Positions 17,569 through 25,889 of a stretch of DNA of 64,000 bases are shown here, one piece after another. A program made the position numbers and the translations under genes. The stretch is taken from contig NZ_KE386569.1 of assembly GCF_000427625.1 (NCBI RefSeq), positions 3,003,778 to 3,067,777 on the forward strand. Direction: 5' to 3'. The notes beneath the pieces are model-generated. The model worked only from the letters and a program-made list of their open reading frames with translations, was not told where the DNA came from and did no database searches. The stretch is from Methylobacter luteus IMV-B-3098. GTDB taxonomy: Bacteria; Pseudomonadota; Gammaproteobacteria; Methylococcales; Methylomonadaceae. Within the stretch, counting starts at the first letter, position 1; each line of letters starts with the position of its first letter.

Positions 17569-20007
17569 ATGCCGCATAGACGTTTCAAGAAAAGTAAACC
17601 CAGTCCTGCAATTACTACGCTTCCAGGCTTAGGCATGGATGAAGAACACTTGGTGGCCGGTTTTAAGCATTATTACGGGCACAGGCTTGGCAGGGATGAA
17701 CACTGCAAATCGCCGCATTACGCCTATGAAGCGTTGGCCATGGTTGTCAGTGACCGGCTTATAGAGCGATGGAAAGAAACTTATAATGCTTATAGGGAAG
17801 CGGATTGCAGAAGAGCCTTCTATTTATCCATGGAATTTTTGATGGGGCGCACATTAAGCAATGCCATGCTTAATCTGGATATTAATGACGCCGTCGATAA
17901 TGCCATGTATAAATTGGGGCTGGAGCTTGAAGAATTGATCGATAGCGAGCCGGACGCTGGTCTCGGCAATGGCGGTTTGGGCCGCCTGGCGGCCTGTTTC
18001 ATTGATAGTTGCGCGACCTTGCAGTTGCCCGTGACCGGGTATGGCTTGCGTTATGAATATGGCATGTTTTCCCAAGATATCGTCAATGGTGAACAGGTGG
18101 AAAAACCGGACCATTGGTTGCGTAACGGCAATGTCTGGGAAATCGAGCGTCCTGAGTATACGCATCGCATTAAGTTTGGTGGACGCACTGAGACTCATGT
18201 CGATGATTTCGGCAATAAAAAAGTCTATTGGGTCGATACGCATGACATACTGGCTGTTCCGTTTGATACACCGATTCCGGGATATCGAAACGGTACAGTC
18301 AATACGCTACGTTTATGGAAAGCTACGGCAACGGAAGAGTTTGATTTGCAGGAGTTCAATGCCGGCGATTATGCTGAATCGGTCGCGGCTAAGAATACAG
18401 CCGAAAATATTACCATGGTTCTGTATCCGAATGATGCCAACGAAAACGGTAAGGCTCTGCGTTTGCGTCAGCAATATCTGCTTGCCTCGGCAAGCCTGCA
18501 GGACGTGATTGCCAATTGGGTCGGACGGCATGGCAACGATTTCTCCGAATTTGCGGCGAAAAACTGCTTCCAGCTGAACGATACGCATCCGAGTGTATCA
18601 GTTGCGGAATTAATGCGCCTGCTGATCGATATGTACGGCCTGGACTGGGATGAGGCCTGGCATATTACCCGCAACACGATGGCATATACTAACCATACGC
18701 TCTTGCCGGAAGCCCTGGAACGATGGCCGGTCGATCTGTTCAAGCAATTACTGCCCCGGTTGATGGAGATCATTTTTGATATCAATGCCCATTTCCTGGC
18801 CGAAGTATCAGCGCATTGGCCCGGAGACATAGATCGGTTGACGCGCATGTCCCTGATTGAGGAAGGTCCGCAGCAACAGGTCAGAATGGCCTATCTGGCG
18901 ATAGTCGGCAGCTATTCAGTCAACGGTGTTGCCGAACTGCATTCAAAGCTGCTGCAACAAGGTCTGTTTCGGGACTTTTACGAGCTTTGGCCGGAGAAAT
19001 TCAACAATAAAACCAATGGGGTGACGCCACGCCGCTGGCTGGCAGCTTGTAATCCGGAACTGGCGCAACTGATTACTGAAACTATAGGCGATGGCTGGCT
19101 GACCGATTTATCTCAATTAAAAAATCTGAAACCGTTCGCCGACGATAAGGCGTTCCGCAAGCGCTGGTATCAGGTTCGGCAAAATGCCAAGGAAAGGCTC
19201 ATCAATTATAAAAAACAGGAACATGATATCGAACTGGACGCTGATGCCTTATTTGACGTGCAGGTAAAGCGCATTCATGAGTATAAGCGTCAATTGCTGA
19301 ATGTACTCCATGTTATTTATCTGTATGATCGCATCAAACGCGGCGACACGGTGGACTGGACCAATCGTTGTGTGTTGATCGGCGGAAAGGCCGCGCCGGG
19401 TTATTACATGGCTAAAAAGATTATAAAGCTGATCAACAATGTCGCCCATGTCATCAATAGCGATCCCGATATCGGCAACAAGTTGAAACTGGTTTTCATG
19501 CCTAATTACCGGGTGTCGGCCATGGAAAAAATCTGTCCGGGAGCAGATCTTTCAGAGCAGATTTCAACGGCCGGCAAGGAAGCTTCCGGTACGGGTAATA
19601 TGAAGTTCATGATGAACGGTGCTCTAACGATTGGCACTCTGGATGGGGCTAATATCGAAATTCGGGAAGAAGTCGGTCATGAGAATTTCTTTTTGTTTGG
19701 ATTGACAGAAGAGCAGGTTGAAGAATTGAGTCACCATTATGATCCTGTTTCAATCATCAATCAGGATGAGGATCTGCAGCGGGTTATGAACCTGCTGGAA
19801 TGCGGACACTTCAATCAGTTCGAGCCGAACATATTCGACGATATTATTGCCTCGGTAAAAAGTCCGCATGATCCCTGGATGACCATTGCCGATTTCCGCA
19901 GTTATGTTAATGCGCAGAATCATGTAGAAGAAGCTTATCGCGATAAAGAACATTGGATTCGTATGAGTATCTTGAAGGCTCATAATGGATTCCAGGGAGT
20001 TAGCTGA
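17569..20007 (+). CDS. glgP: glycogen phosphorylase, 3' end replaced by an insertion sequence
   Basis: GlgP releases glucose-1-phosphate from glycogen using pyridoxal phosphate. DAGLGNGGLGRLAACF near residues 128-143 and EASGTGNMKFMMNGA near 675-690 (PLP lysine in NMKF) are intact, and the catalytic domains are complete. The IS1595 element entered at 19976/19977. The last ten residues KAHNGFQGVS are therefore encoded by the IS end, not by glgP. The true tail is displaced to 21008-21115. The uninterrupted protein would be about 836 residues, so some 33 are lost, including the conserved SGKFSTDRTI end segment. Activity may be reduced or lost. Confidence 0.93.
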   Translation: MPHRRFKKSKPSPAITTLPGLGMDEEHLVAGFKHYYGHRLGRDEHCKSPHYAYEALAMVVSDRLIERWKETYNAYREADCRRAFYLSMEFLMGRTLSNAMLNLDINDAVDNAMYKLGLELEELIDSEPDAGLGNGGLGRLAACFIDSCATLQLPVTGYGLRYEYGMFSQDIVNGEQVEKPDHWLRNGNVWEIERPEYTHRIKFGGRTETHVDDFGNKKVYWVDTHDILAVPFDTPIPGYRNGTVNTLRLWKATATEEFDLQEFNAGDYAESVAAKNTAENITMVLYPNDANENGKALRLRQQYLLASASLQDVIANWVGRHGNDFSEFAAKNCFQLNDTHPSVSVAELMRLLIDMYGLDWDEAWHITRNTMAYTNHTLLPEALERWPVDLFKQLLPRLMEIIFDINAHFLAEVSAHWPGDIDRLTRMSLIEEGPQQQVRMAYLAIVGSYSVNGVAELHSKLLQQGLFRDFYELWPEKFNNKTNGVTPRRWLAACNPELAQLITETIGDGWLTDLSQLKNLKPFADDKAFRKRWYQVRQNAKERLINYKKQEHDIELDADALFDVQVKRIHEYKRQLLNVLHVIYLYDRIKRGDTVDWTNRCVLIGGKAAPGYYMAKKIIKLINNVAHVINSDPDIGNKLKLVFMPNYRVSAMEKICPGADLSEQISTAGKEASGTGNMKFMMNGALTIGTLDGANIEIREEVGHENFFLFGLTEEQVEELSHHYDPVSIINQDEDLQRVMNLLECGHFNQFEPNIFDDIIASVKSPHDPWMTIADFRSYVNAQNHVEEAYRDKEHWIRMSILKAHNGFQGVS
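19969..19976. repeat. left 8-bp target duplication of the IS1595 element
   Basis: ATCTTGAA occurs immediately before the left end of the element and again at 21008-21015 immediately after the right end. Eight-base duplication is the rule for IS1595-family insertions. Confidence 0.92.
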
Positions 20008-21007
20008 TAATCAGCTCCAACAGAGAACTTAATAACGCTTTACCGCGTTTTCTGGCGTTATGGACAAACTCGAAAAAGCCTAAATAAATGGGCAGATGCG
20101 CTTGAGAAATCCCGCGATGCGGGCGTAACCAGGAACGCAGCAGCGACCAAAACCCTTCCATTGTGTTCACATGCACTTCATAAAACCCATCACCGTCCTC
20201 ATCGCGCGCATATTCCCCGGCACCATGGCAAACGCTTTTTCGCGCGTATCCCCATGACTCCAGGCGGTCATAAATCGCATATTCATCGGTGTAAATGAGC
20301 GTACCCGGCGCTATGGTGCTTTGAATCACAGGCTGGATGGTCGTTTGCTGAACATTGTCCAGCATCTGAATGACCACTGGTCCGCCGCGTTGAATCATGC
20401 CCAATATCGGCGGCTTTTCCTTGGCCAGCGTACCGCGTCCACGCGCACCTTTTAAGCGGTTACGCCGACCTTTTCGGCCTTTTTTTTACGGCTTCCGGTT
20501 GGCCTTTATGCCCGGCTACCACATAAACTTCGTCGCATTCGACTTCGCCTTCCAGCACCACCACTGGTCTTTTGCTGACGATCCCTGACCGCAACTGCTG
20601 GGTCATTGGCTGAACGTCCGTTTCATTTAAATCCAGCTCACGGGCAATCTGCGCGTTCGATAAGTTCAAGCCCATAAAATACAAGCACAGCACCCAGATC
20701 TTCAAGGGTTGATGGTGACCCGCGAAAATCGTACCGGTTAAATCGTCGAATTTGCGCTGACAGGCCTTGCAGCTGTAACGCTGCCTTTCAGACTGGGTAT
20801 CATCCTTGCCCTGCTTGATTATGGCTTCTGAGCCGCAATGGGGACAAGAGACTTTATCCGGCCAGCGCAGGACGCGAATCGTTTCAAAGCATTTGGCATT
20901 GTCTAATAGTTGAGGTAAGGTAATCATCCGTCCTATCTGGGGATACTGAACCTCAAATTCAAGCTTTCAGCAATGGTTGGGTATCTCCCTGGAATCCAAT
21001 AAGAGCC
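19977..21007. mobile_element. IS1595-family insertion sequence inside glgP
   Basis: The element is 1031 bp. Its ends are imperfect inverted repeats: GGCTCATAATGGATTCCAGG on the left and, read inward from the right, GGCTCTTATTGGATTCCAGG, with two mismatches. Both are flanked by the direct repeat ATCTTGAA. Inside, on the minus strand, is one transposase frame split by a frameshift. Removal of the element and one target copy restores an open glgP frame through to a stop one base before trmL. Confidence 0.93.
20000..20927 (-). pseudogene. IS1595-family transposase with a frameshift at an A8 tract
   Basis: The N-terminal frame (20460-20927) has a zinc ribbon, CPHCG and CKAC, a helix-turn-helix segment, and the first DDE aspartate in EVECDEVYVVAGHKG. 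The C-terminal frame (ending at 20000) has IYTDEYAIYDRL and NTMEGFWSLLRSWLRPHRG with the other catalytic residues. The break is at a run of eight A (minus strand) after GQPEAV; the shifted frame continues GRKGRRNRLKGARGRG as expected for the family. The protein is otherwise complete, so transcriptional slippage could restore some full-length enzyme; otherwise it is a recent mutation. Confidence 0.85.
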
Positions 21008-21115
21008 ATCTTGAATTGTGCGGCCAGCGGTAAATTTTCCACGGATAGAACGATTGCTGATTACAACGACAATATCTGGAAACTGACGCCAGTCGGGATA
21101 GACAATAAAGTTTAA
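21008..21115 (+). pseudogene. glgP: displaced 3' end of glgP
   Basis: After the right-hand target copy the frame reads ILNCAASGKFSTDRTIADYN and then NIWKLTPVGIDNKV before TAA. This is the conserved end of bacterial glycogen phosphorylases. It is in frame with the main glgP body when the insertion sequence is removed. It has no start codon or ribosome site of its own here. Confidence 0.93.
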
Positions 21116-21116
21116 G

Positions 21117-21587
21117 ATGTTTCATATTGTTTTGTATGAGCCGGAAATTCCCGCGAATACCGGCAATATTATTCGCTTATGCGCGAATACGGGTGTTCAA
21201 TTGCATTTGATTAAGCCTTTGGGATTTGAGCTGGATGATAAAAAGCTACGCCGGGCTGGGCTCGATTATCATGAGTGGGTTGATGTCAAGGAACATTTTT
21301 CCTTGACCGCTTTTATGGATAACATCAAGCCTGAACGGCTGTTTGCACTGACTACCAAAGGCCGGCAAATTTACAGTGAAGTGGCTTTTCAGTCTGGGGA
21401 TGCTTTTTTGTTCGGACCTGAGACGAGAGGTTTGCCTGAAGCCGTTCTTGAAGGGCTCTCTCTCGACAGGCGTCTGTATTTGCCCATGAGAGCGGAAAGC
21501 CGGAGCCTGAATTTGTCCAATACTGTTTCAATTGTGTTATACGAGGCTTGGCGACAGATGTCCTTCCCAGGCGCCTTGATAAAATAG
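21117..21587 (+). CDS. trmL: tRNA (cytidine(34)-2'-O)-methyltransferase
   Basis: TrmL is a SPOUT (trefoil-knot) methyltransferase that modifies the wobble nucleotide of certain leucine tRNAs with SAM. The start YEPEIPANTGNIIRLCANTG, the FGPETRGLPEAVL SAM-binding loop and the C-terminal knot LPMRAESRSLNLSNTVSIVLYEAWRQ are characteristic. At 156 residues it is typical. The ATG is one base after the original glgP stop, so the two genes were tightly linked before the IS insertion. Its expression may now depend on the IS or a new promoter. Confidence 0.94.
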   Translation: MFHIVLYEPEIPANTGNIIRLCANTGVQLHLIKPLGFELDDKKLRRAGLDYHEWVDVKEHFSLTAFMDNIKPERLFALTTKGRQIYSEVAFQSGDAFLFGPETRGLPEAVLEGLSLDRRLYLPMRAESRSLNLSNTVSIVLYEAWRQMSFPGALIK

Positions 21588-21591
21588 AGCA

Positions 21592-21622
21592 GCCCTGTTC
21601 AGTCGAATACTCTGAGCAGGGC
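21592..21622 (+). terminator. hairpin after trmL
   Basis: GCCCTGTTCAG and CTGAGCAGGGC form an 11-bp stem with one G-T pair starting five bases after the trmL stop. No T-run follows, so it may end the transcript poorly or stabilise the 3' end instead. Confidence 0.4.
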
Positions 21623-21700
21623 ATTGCCTACGTTGGTGAATATTGATCCATGAATGGATCGTAAACTAATGATTTACGTTATGCTACTTTGATGCGGGTA

Positions 21701-22699
21701 TTAAGACTCAGGCTTCTGCTCGCGCGCTAACAGATTCTGTACTGCGGTCAGCGGCGCCAGTCCTTCGTATAAAACCTTATAGGTCTGTTCCGTTATGGGC
21801 ATCTCTATGCCATATTTTTGAGCCAGCAGGAACGTTTCTTTTGCGGCTGAAACGCCTTCAATTTCCTGGCCGATTTCTTGGGTTGCCGTCGCTCTGTCTT
21901 TGCCTTGGCCTAAAGCCAGACCAAAGCGCCGATTCCTGGACTGATTGTCTGTGCTGGTCAGAATAAGATCGCCTAAGCCAGCGAGACCCATGAAGGTTTC
22001 CTGTTTGCCGCCAAGTTTGACGCCCAGACGAATGACTTCGGTAAGGCCCCGTGTAATCAAAGCCGCTCGTGTGTTGGCGCCAAAGCCAAGCCCATCAGCA
22101 ATGCCAGTGGCAATCGCCAGGACGTTTTTGACAGCGCCTCCTACTTCCACTCCAATTAGGTCAGAGCTGGTATAGGCGCGGAAACGCCCGCTGTGCAGGA
22201 TATCGGCTAATTGATTGGCAAAGTCCGGCTGAGATGATGCGATGGTGACAGCGGTTGGCAAGTCGGCGGCAACTTCCCGGGCAAAGGAAGGGCCTGAAAG
22301 CACGGCCGCAGGCGTTTGCGGAGAAAAAACTTCAGCGACTATTTCATGAAGCAAGGCTCCTGTTTGCGGGTTAAAGCCTTTGGTTGCCCAGGCAATTTTT
22401 ACCTCATCGGATACATAAGGCTTGAGTTTAATCAATGTATCCTTAAATGCATGGCTAGGCACGGAAACGAGTATAAGGTTGCTGAATGCAGCAGCCTTGG
22501 CCAAATCCGATGTCATGGAAAGGTTTTCGGGAAAAGGCAAGCCAGGCAGATAGCGGGTATTTTGCCGATCTCTTGCCAGAGTCGCAATATGATCCGGATT
22601 ATGGCCCCATAACAGCGTCGGGCAACCGTTTCTGGCTGCCAGAATTGCAAGCGCCGTTCCCCACGAGCCGGCGCCCAGAACAGATATTTTTTTATCCAT
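21701..22699 (-). CDS. gpsA: glycerol-3-phosphate dehydrogenase [NAD(P)+]
   Basis: GpsA reduces dihydroxyacetone phosphate to sn-glycerol-3-phosphate, the backbone for phospholipids. The NAD(P)-binding GAGSWGTALAI starts at residue 8; SGPSFAREVA, VGGAVKNVLAIA with the catalytic lysine, and GLAGLGDLILT follow. The frame extends upstream beyond 22699 but overlaps secB; the ATG chosen gives MDKKISVLGAGSWG and lies seven bases after secB. Length 332 residues is normal. The secB-gpsA pair is conserved in gammaproteobacteria. Confidence 0.96.
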   Translation of the reverse strand: MDKKISVLGAGSWGTALAILAARNGCPTLLWGHNPDHIATLARDRQNTRYLPGLPFPENLSMTSDLAKAAAFSNLILVSVPSHAFKDTLIKLKPYVSDEVKIAWATKGFNPQTGALLHEIVAEVFSPQTPAAVLSGPSFAREVAADLPTAVTIASSQPDFANQLADILHSGRFRAYTSSDLIGVEVGGAVKNVLAIATGIADGLGFGANTRAALITRGLTEVIRLGVKLGGKQETFMGLAGLGDLILTSTDNQSRNRRFGLALGQGKDRATATQEIGQEIEGVSAAKETFLLAQKYGIEMPITEQTYKVLYEGLAPLTAVQNLLAREQKPES

Positions 22700-22706
22700 A
22701 TTCGAT

Positions 22707-23177
22707 TTAGTTGACGGCCTCAGAGCTAGGTGCTTGATTTTGTACGTGCTGCAGATGTTGTGCGTACAAGGCGTCAAAGTTTACTGGTGCCAAAAGCAGT
22801 TGTGGAAAACCGCCTTTAGACACGAGATCGGAAACGACTTCCCGTGCATAAGGAAAGAGAATGTTGGGGCAGAAACTGCCGACCATTGGGCCCATTTCCT
22901 GATCGGTAAAACCATTCAAAGCAAAGATACCTGCCTGATTGACTTCAACAAGATAAGCGGTTGTGTCGCCGCTCTTAACAGTGATGGTAATGGTAAGCGC
23001 TACCTCATAAAGCGAGTTTTCCAGAGTTTCAACATGAGTGCTCAGATTGAAGTCGACAGAAGGCTCCCATTTTTCGATGAATATTTTAGGCGAATTTGGG
23101 GTTTCGAAGGAAATATCCTTGGTATAGATCTTTTGGATGGAAAATTGTTTTTCTACAGTATTGTTTTCTTCGGCCAT
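22707..23177 (-). CDS. secB: protein-export chaperone SecB
   Basis: SecB is the tetrameric cytoplasmic chaperone that keeps preproteins unfolded and hands them to SecA. FSIQKIYTKDISFETPNSP is the conserved N-terminal strand, and NILFPYAREVVSDLVSKGGFPQLLLAPVNFDALY the conserved core. The acidic surface that binds the SecA zinc tail is expected here, and the SecA in this window has that tail. Length is 156 residues. Grouped with gpsA and a rhodanese on the minus strand. Confidence 0.97.
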   Translation of the reverse strand: MAEENNTVEKQFSIQKIYTKDISFETPNSPKIFIEKWEPSVDFNLSTHVETLENSLYEVALTITITVKSGDTTAYLVEVNQAGIFALNGFTDQEMGPMVGSFCPNILFPYAREVVSDLVSKGGFPQLLLAPVNFDALYAQHLQHVQNQAPSSEAVN

Positions 23178-23251
23178 GAGGAATTATATAAGTCTAGGTT
23201 TGTAAGGTAATCGTGAAAATTTATAGGCTTGCTAGTCGCCCTCTTAAAAAA

Positions 23252-23701
23252 TTAGGCGGCAGCTTTATTTTTGTTGGGCATCTTTATAGGTAATTTATAG
23301 TCACTTTCCCAGGATTGCATGCCTCCGGTAATGACGAAGACTTGTTCGAATCCCGCCTTAGTTAATATTTTACCGGCAGAAGCAGAACGTGCGCCGGTTT
23401 GGCAGGCTATGAGAACGGGCTTTTTCTTGTACGGCTCCAGTTTTGCAAGATGTTCTGGCAACTTGCTTAAAGGCATGTTGATAGCGTTTTCAATATGGCC
23501 TTGAGTAATTTCATTCGGTTCACGCACGTCGATAATGACAGCTTCGCTGTCATTCATTTTGGCAACAGCTAACAAAGGCGAAATGGATTTGAACTTCTTG
23601 AATGCCGTATCAAACAATTCCTGTATTAACAAAAACGTCACTACAGCCAGCGCGAGAGATAAAATATAGTGATTTAAAATGAATTCTAAATAGCGGTCCA
23701 T
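23252..23701 (-). CDS. membrane-anchored rhodanese (YibN-like)
   Basis: The product has one N-terminal membrane helix (YILSLALAVVTFLLIQELF, residues ~12-30) and a rhodanese domain. VIIDVREPNEITQGHIENAINMP is the CH2A region, and IACQTGARS carries the active-site cysteine. Rhodaneses move sulfane sulfur. The gene lies between secB and an ArsR-type repressor on the same strand; YibN occupies the matching place near secB in enterobacteria. The 37-base gap to the upstream regulator makes cotranscription likely. The sulfur acceptor is unknown. Confidence 0.85.
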   Translation of the reverse strand: MDRYLEFILNHYILSLALAVVTFLLIQELFDTAFKKFKSISPLLAVAKMNDSEAVIIDVREPNEITQGHIENAINMPLSKLPEHLAKLEPYKKKPVLIACQTGARSASAGKILTKAGFEQVFVITGGMQSWESDYKLPIKMPNKNKAAA

Positions 23702-23738
23702 ATAGATCTGGTGTTGAGTAAATGAATGGGGAAATAAA

Positions 23739-24053
23739 TCAGTTGATGGAACAGAAGACGTCTTGCATCATTTTGATGAGTTGCAGCATGCGTTCATCGT
23801 CGATGTAGTAATAAACACGGTTGGCTTCCTTTTTATGACCGAGGATGTTTTTTTCCCGCAGAATAGCCAGATGTTGGGAGATATTGCTCTGGCTGGTTCC
23901 AACCTGTTCTACAATGTCTTGTACACTAACCGAATTAGTGCCTAGCACGCATAATATTTTTAAACGCAATGGATGGGACATTGCCTTTAAGCAGCGCGCC
24001 GCTTTGGTTATGTCGGGGTCATTATATAAAATGTACTCGTCTTTAGTTTCCAT
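23739..24053 (-). CDS. ArsR-family repressor with BigR/SqrR-type cysteine pair
   Basis: A 104-residue winged-helix repressor: MSHPLRLKILCVLG, then DIVEQVGTSQSNISQHLAILREKNIL (recognition helix) and VYYYIDDERM. It has no metal-binding CxC motif. Cys35 and Cys101 are 66 residues apart, the same spacing as the Cys pairs of BigR (42/108) and SqrR (41/107), which sense persulfide by tetrasulfide or disulfide formation. The adjacent rhodanese fits sulfide or persulfide control. The start is the ATG giving METKDEYIL; the frame is open 18 codons farther upstream. Confidence 0.78.
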   Translation of the reverse strand: METKDEYILYNDPDITKAARCLKAMSHPLRLKILCVLGTNSVSVQDIVEQVGTSQSNISQHLAILREKNILGHKKEANRVYYYIDDERMLQLIKMMQDVFCSIN

Positions 24054-24337
24054 AGGACTGCTTAGTATTACTGAGTGGTTGAGTCTAATTCTAAAAAAAG
24101 AACCCACGAAGAATTATTTATACACAACTGTTGTTAACGTGTATTACTATAATGGCGACTTGTTTACGAATTTTTACTAAGTTGCCAAATGCGAAAAACT
24201 AGTAAATCTAACAAAATGATACCTTATTTTCAATCATTTTGGGTAACGAAGAATAAAACAACACATCAATTGATTTCTGCTCTGAAAGTAGTTAATCAAT
24301 GTGGGTTTTTACTTTAGTGTACGGAGATAAATAAAGA

Positions 24338-25882
24338 ATGTTAAATCGGCCAAAGCCTCTGGTGTTGCTGATCCTTGATGGGTTCGGTTACTCACAGGAA
24401 AAAGAATACAATGCGATTGCAATGGCTAATACGCCTTGCTGGGATAGATTACAGCATGATCATCCCATGACGTTGTTAAATTGTTCCGGTACTGTCGTGG
24501 GCCTGCCCGACCAGCAAATGGGAAATTCGGAAGTAGGGCATCTTCATATAGGAAGTGGTCGTTATGTGCCTCAGGATTTATCTCTGGTCAATAATGCCAT
24601 AAAAGATGGCAGTTTTTTTTCAAACCCGGTACTTTGCCGCGCCGTAGATAAAGCTAGAGATTCAAGCAAGGCTTTACATATCCTGGGTTTATTGTCGCCG
24701 GGCGGCGTACACAGCCACGAAGACCAGATTTTGGCGATGGTTGAGCTAGCCGCCAGACGCGGGCTGAGTAAGATTTATATGCATGCATTTCTGGATGGGC
24801 GAGATGTACCGCCTAAAAGTGCCGCGTCATCATTGCAACTGCTGGAAGCAAAGTTCGCTGAATTGGGTGTGGGTCGCATAGCCTCGATTGCCGGCCGGTT
24901 CTATGCCATGGATAGAGATAATCGTTGGGATCGTGTAAAAGGCGCCTATGATTTAATCACAAAAGGAGAGGCGAGTTTTTATATCGATTCGGCGATGGAA
25001 GGCTTAGAGTCAGCTTATAGTAGAGGAGAAACTGATGAATTTGTGTCTCCGACTGCTGTTTTGGGTGCTGAGCATCAACTCATAGTCTTGGATCCTGATG
25101 ATTCTATCGTTTTCATGAATTTCCGTGCGGATCGTGCACGTGAAATTTGCCGGGCTTTAACGGAAACAAAATTCGATGCTTTTGACAGAGGTCATGAGCC
25201 TCATAAAGGTTATTTCGCAACTCTAACCGAATACCATCAGGACTTTCATTTCGATGTGGCTTTCCCCTCGATTGATATAAAGAATGGCTTAGGAGAAGTG
25301 CTGTCCAACTTGGGCATGACACAATTAAGGTTGGCTGAAACCGAAAAATACGCACATGTCACTTTTTTTCTAAATGGGGGCATAGATACGCCTTTCCCCG
25401 GCGAAGACAGAATATTAGTGCCGTCTCCTAAAGTCAAAACGTATGACCTCCAGCCTGAAATGAGTGCCGTGGCAGTGACCGATCATCTGGTCGAAGCCAT
25501 TATTGGCAGAAAATATGATGTTATTATCTGCAACTATGCCAACTGTGACATGGTAGGACATACGGGCGTGGTTGACGCAGCAGTTAAGGCGGTTGAAGCC
25601 GTGGATGCTTCATTACAGCGCATAGTCGATGCATTGCTGACAGTAGGTGGGCGTCTGTTATTGACTGCCGATCATGGCAATATCGAGCAGATGGTTGATA
25701 AAGAGACAGGGCAACCTCATACCGCTCATACTACCAATCAGGTACCTCTGGTTTATGTAGGCGGCGACAAGCCATTGGTCTCCGGCGGCAGTCTGTCGGA
25801 TCTGGCGCCAACCATGCTGGCAATTTTAGGTGTTGAGCAACCTATTGAAATGACTGGTAGATCACTTATTAGATCTGTTTAA
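24338..25882 (+). CDS. gpmI: 2,3-bisphosphoglycerate-independent phosphoglycerate mutase
   Basis: GpmI interconverts 3- and 2-phosphoglycerate in glycolysis with two manganese ions. LLILDGFGYS holds a metal-binding Asp, and QQMGNSEVGHLHIGSGR near residues 59-75 holds the phosphorylated serine. HAFLDGRDVPP, FNFRADRAR-like MNFRADRARE and TADHGNIEQM are the other conserved ligand motifs. At 514 residues it is normal. CGGAG lies upstream of the ATG. It starts the gpmI-envC-ctpA run, the same order as in enterobacteria. Confidence 0.97.
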   Translation: MLNRPKPLVLLILDGFGYSQEKEYNAIAMANTPCWDRLQHDHPMTLLNCSGTVVGLPDQQMGNSEVGHLHIGSGRYVPQDLSLVNNAIKDGSFFSNPVLCRAVDKARDSSKALHILGLLSPGGVHSHEDQILAMVELAARRGLSKIYMHAFLDGRDVPPKSAASSLQLLEAKFAELGVGRIASIAGRFYAMDRDNRWDRVKGAYDLITKGEASFYIDSAMEGLESAYSRGETDEFVSPTAVLGAEHQLIVLDPDDSIVFMNFRADRAREICRALTETKFDAFDRGHEPHKGYFATLTEYHQDFHFDVAFPSIDIKNGLGEVLSNLGMTQLRLAETEKYAHVTFFLNGGIDTPFPGEDRILVPSPKVKTYDLQPEMSAVAVTDHLVEAIIGRKYDVIICNYANCDMVGHTGVVDAAVKAVEAVDASLQRIVDALLTVGGRLLLTADHGNIEQMVDKETGQPHTAHTTNQVPLVYVGGDKPLVSGGSLSDLAPTMLAILGVEQPIEMTGRSLIRSV

Positions 25883-25889
25883 TTTGTGA

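Noticed and set aside
24148-24153. TATAAT hexamer between the ArsR gene and gpmI as a promoter
   Set aside because: A good -10 match but no -35 at 16-18 bases; the region is AT-rich, so a chance match is likely.
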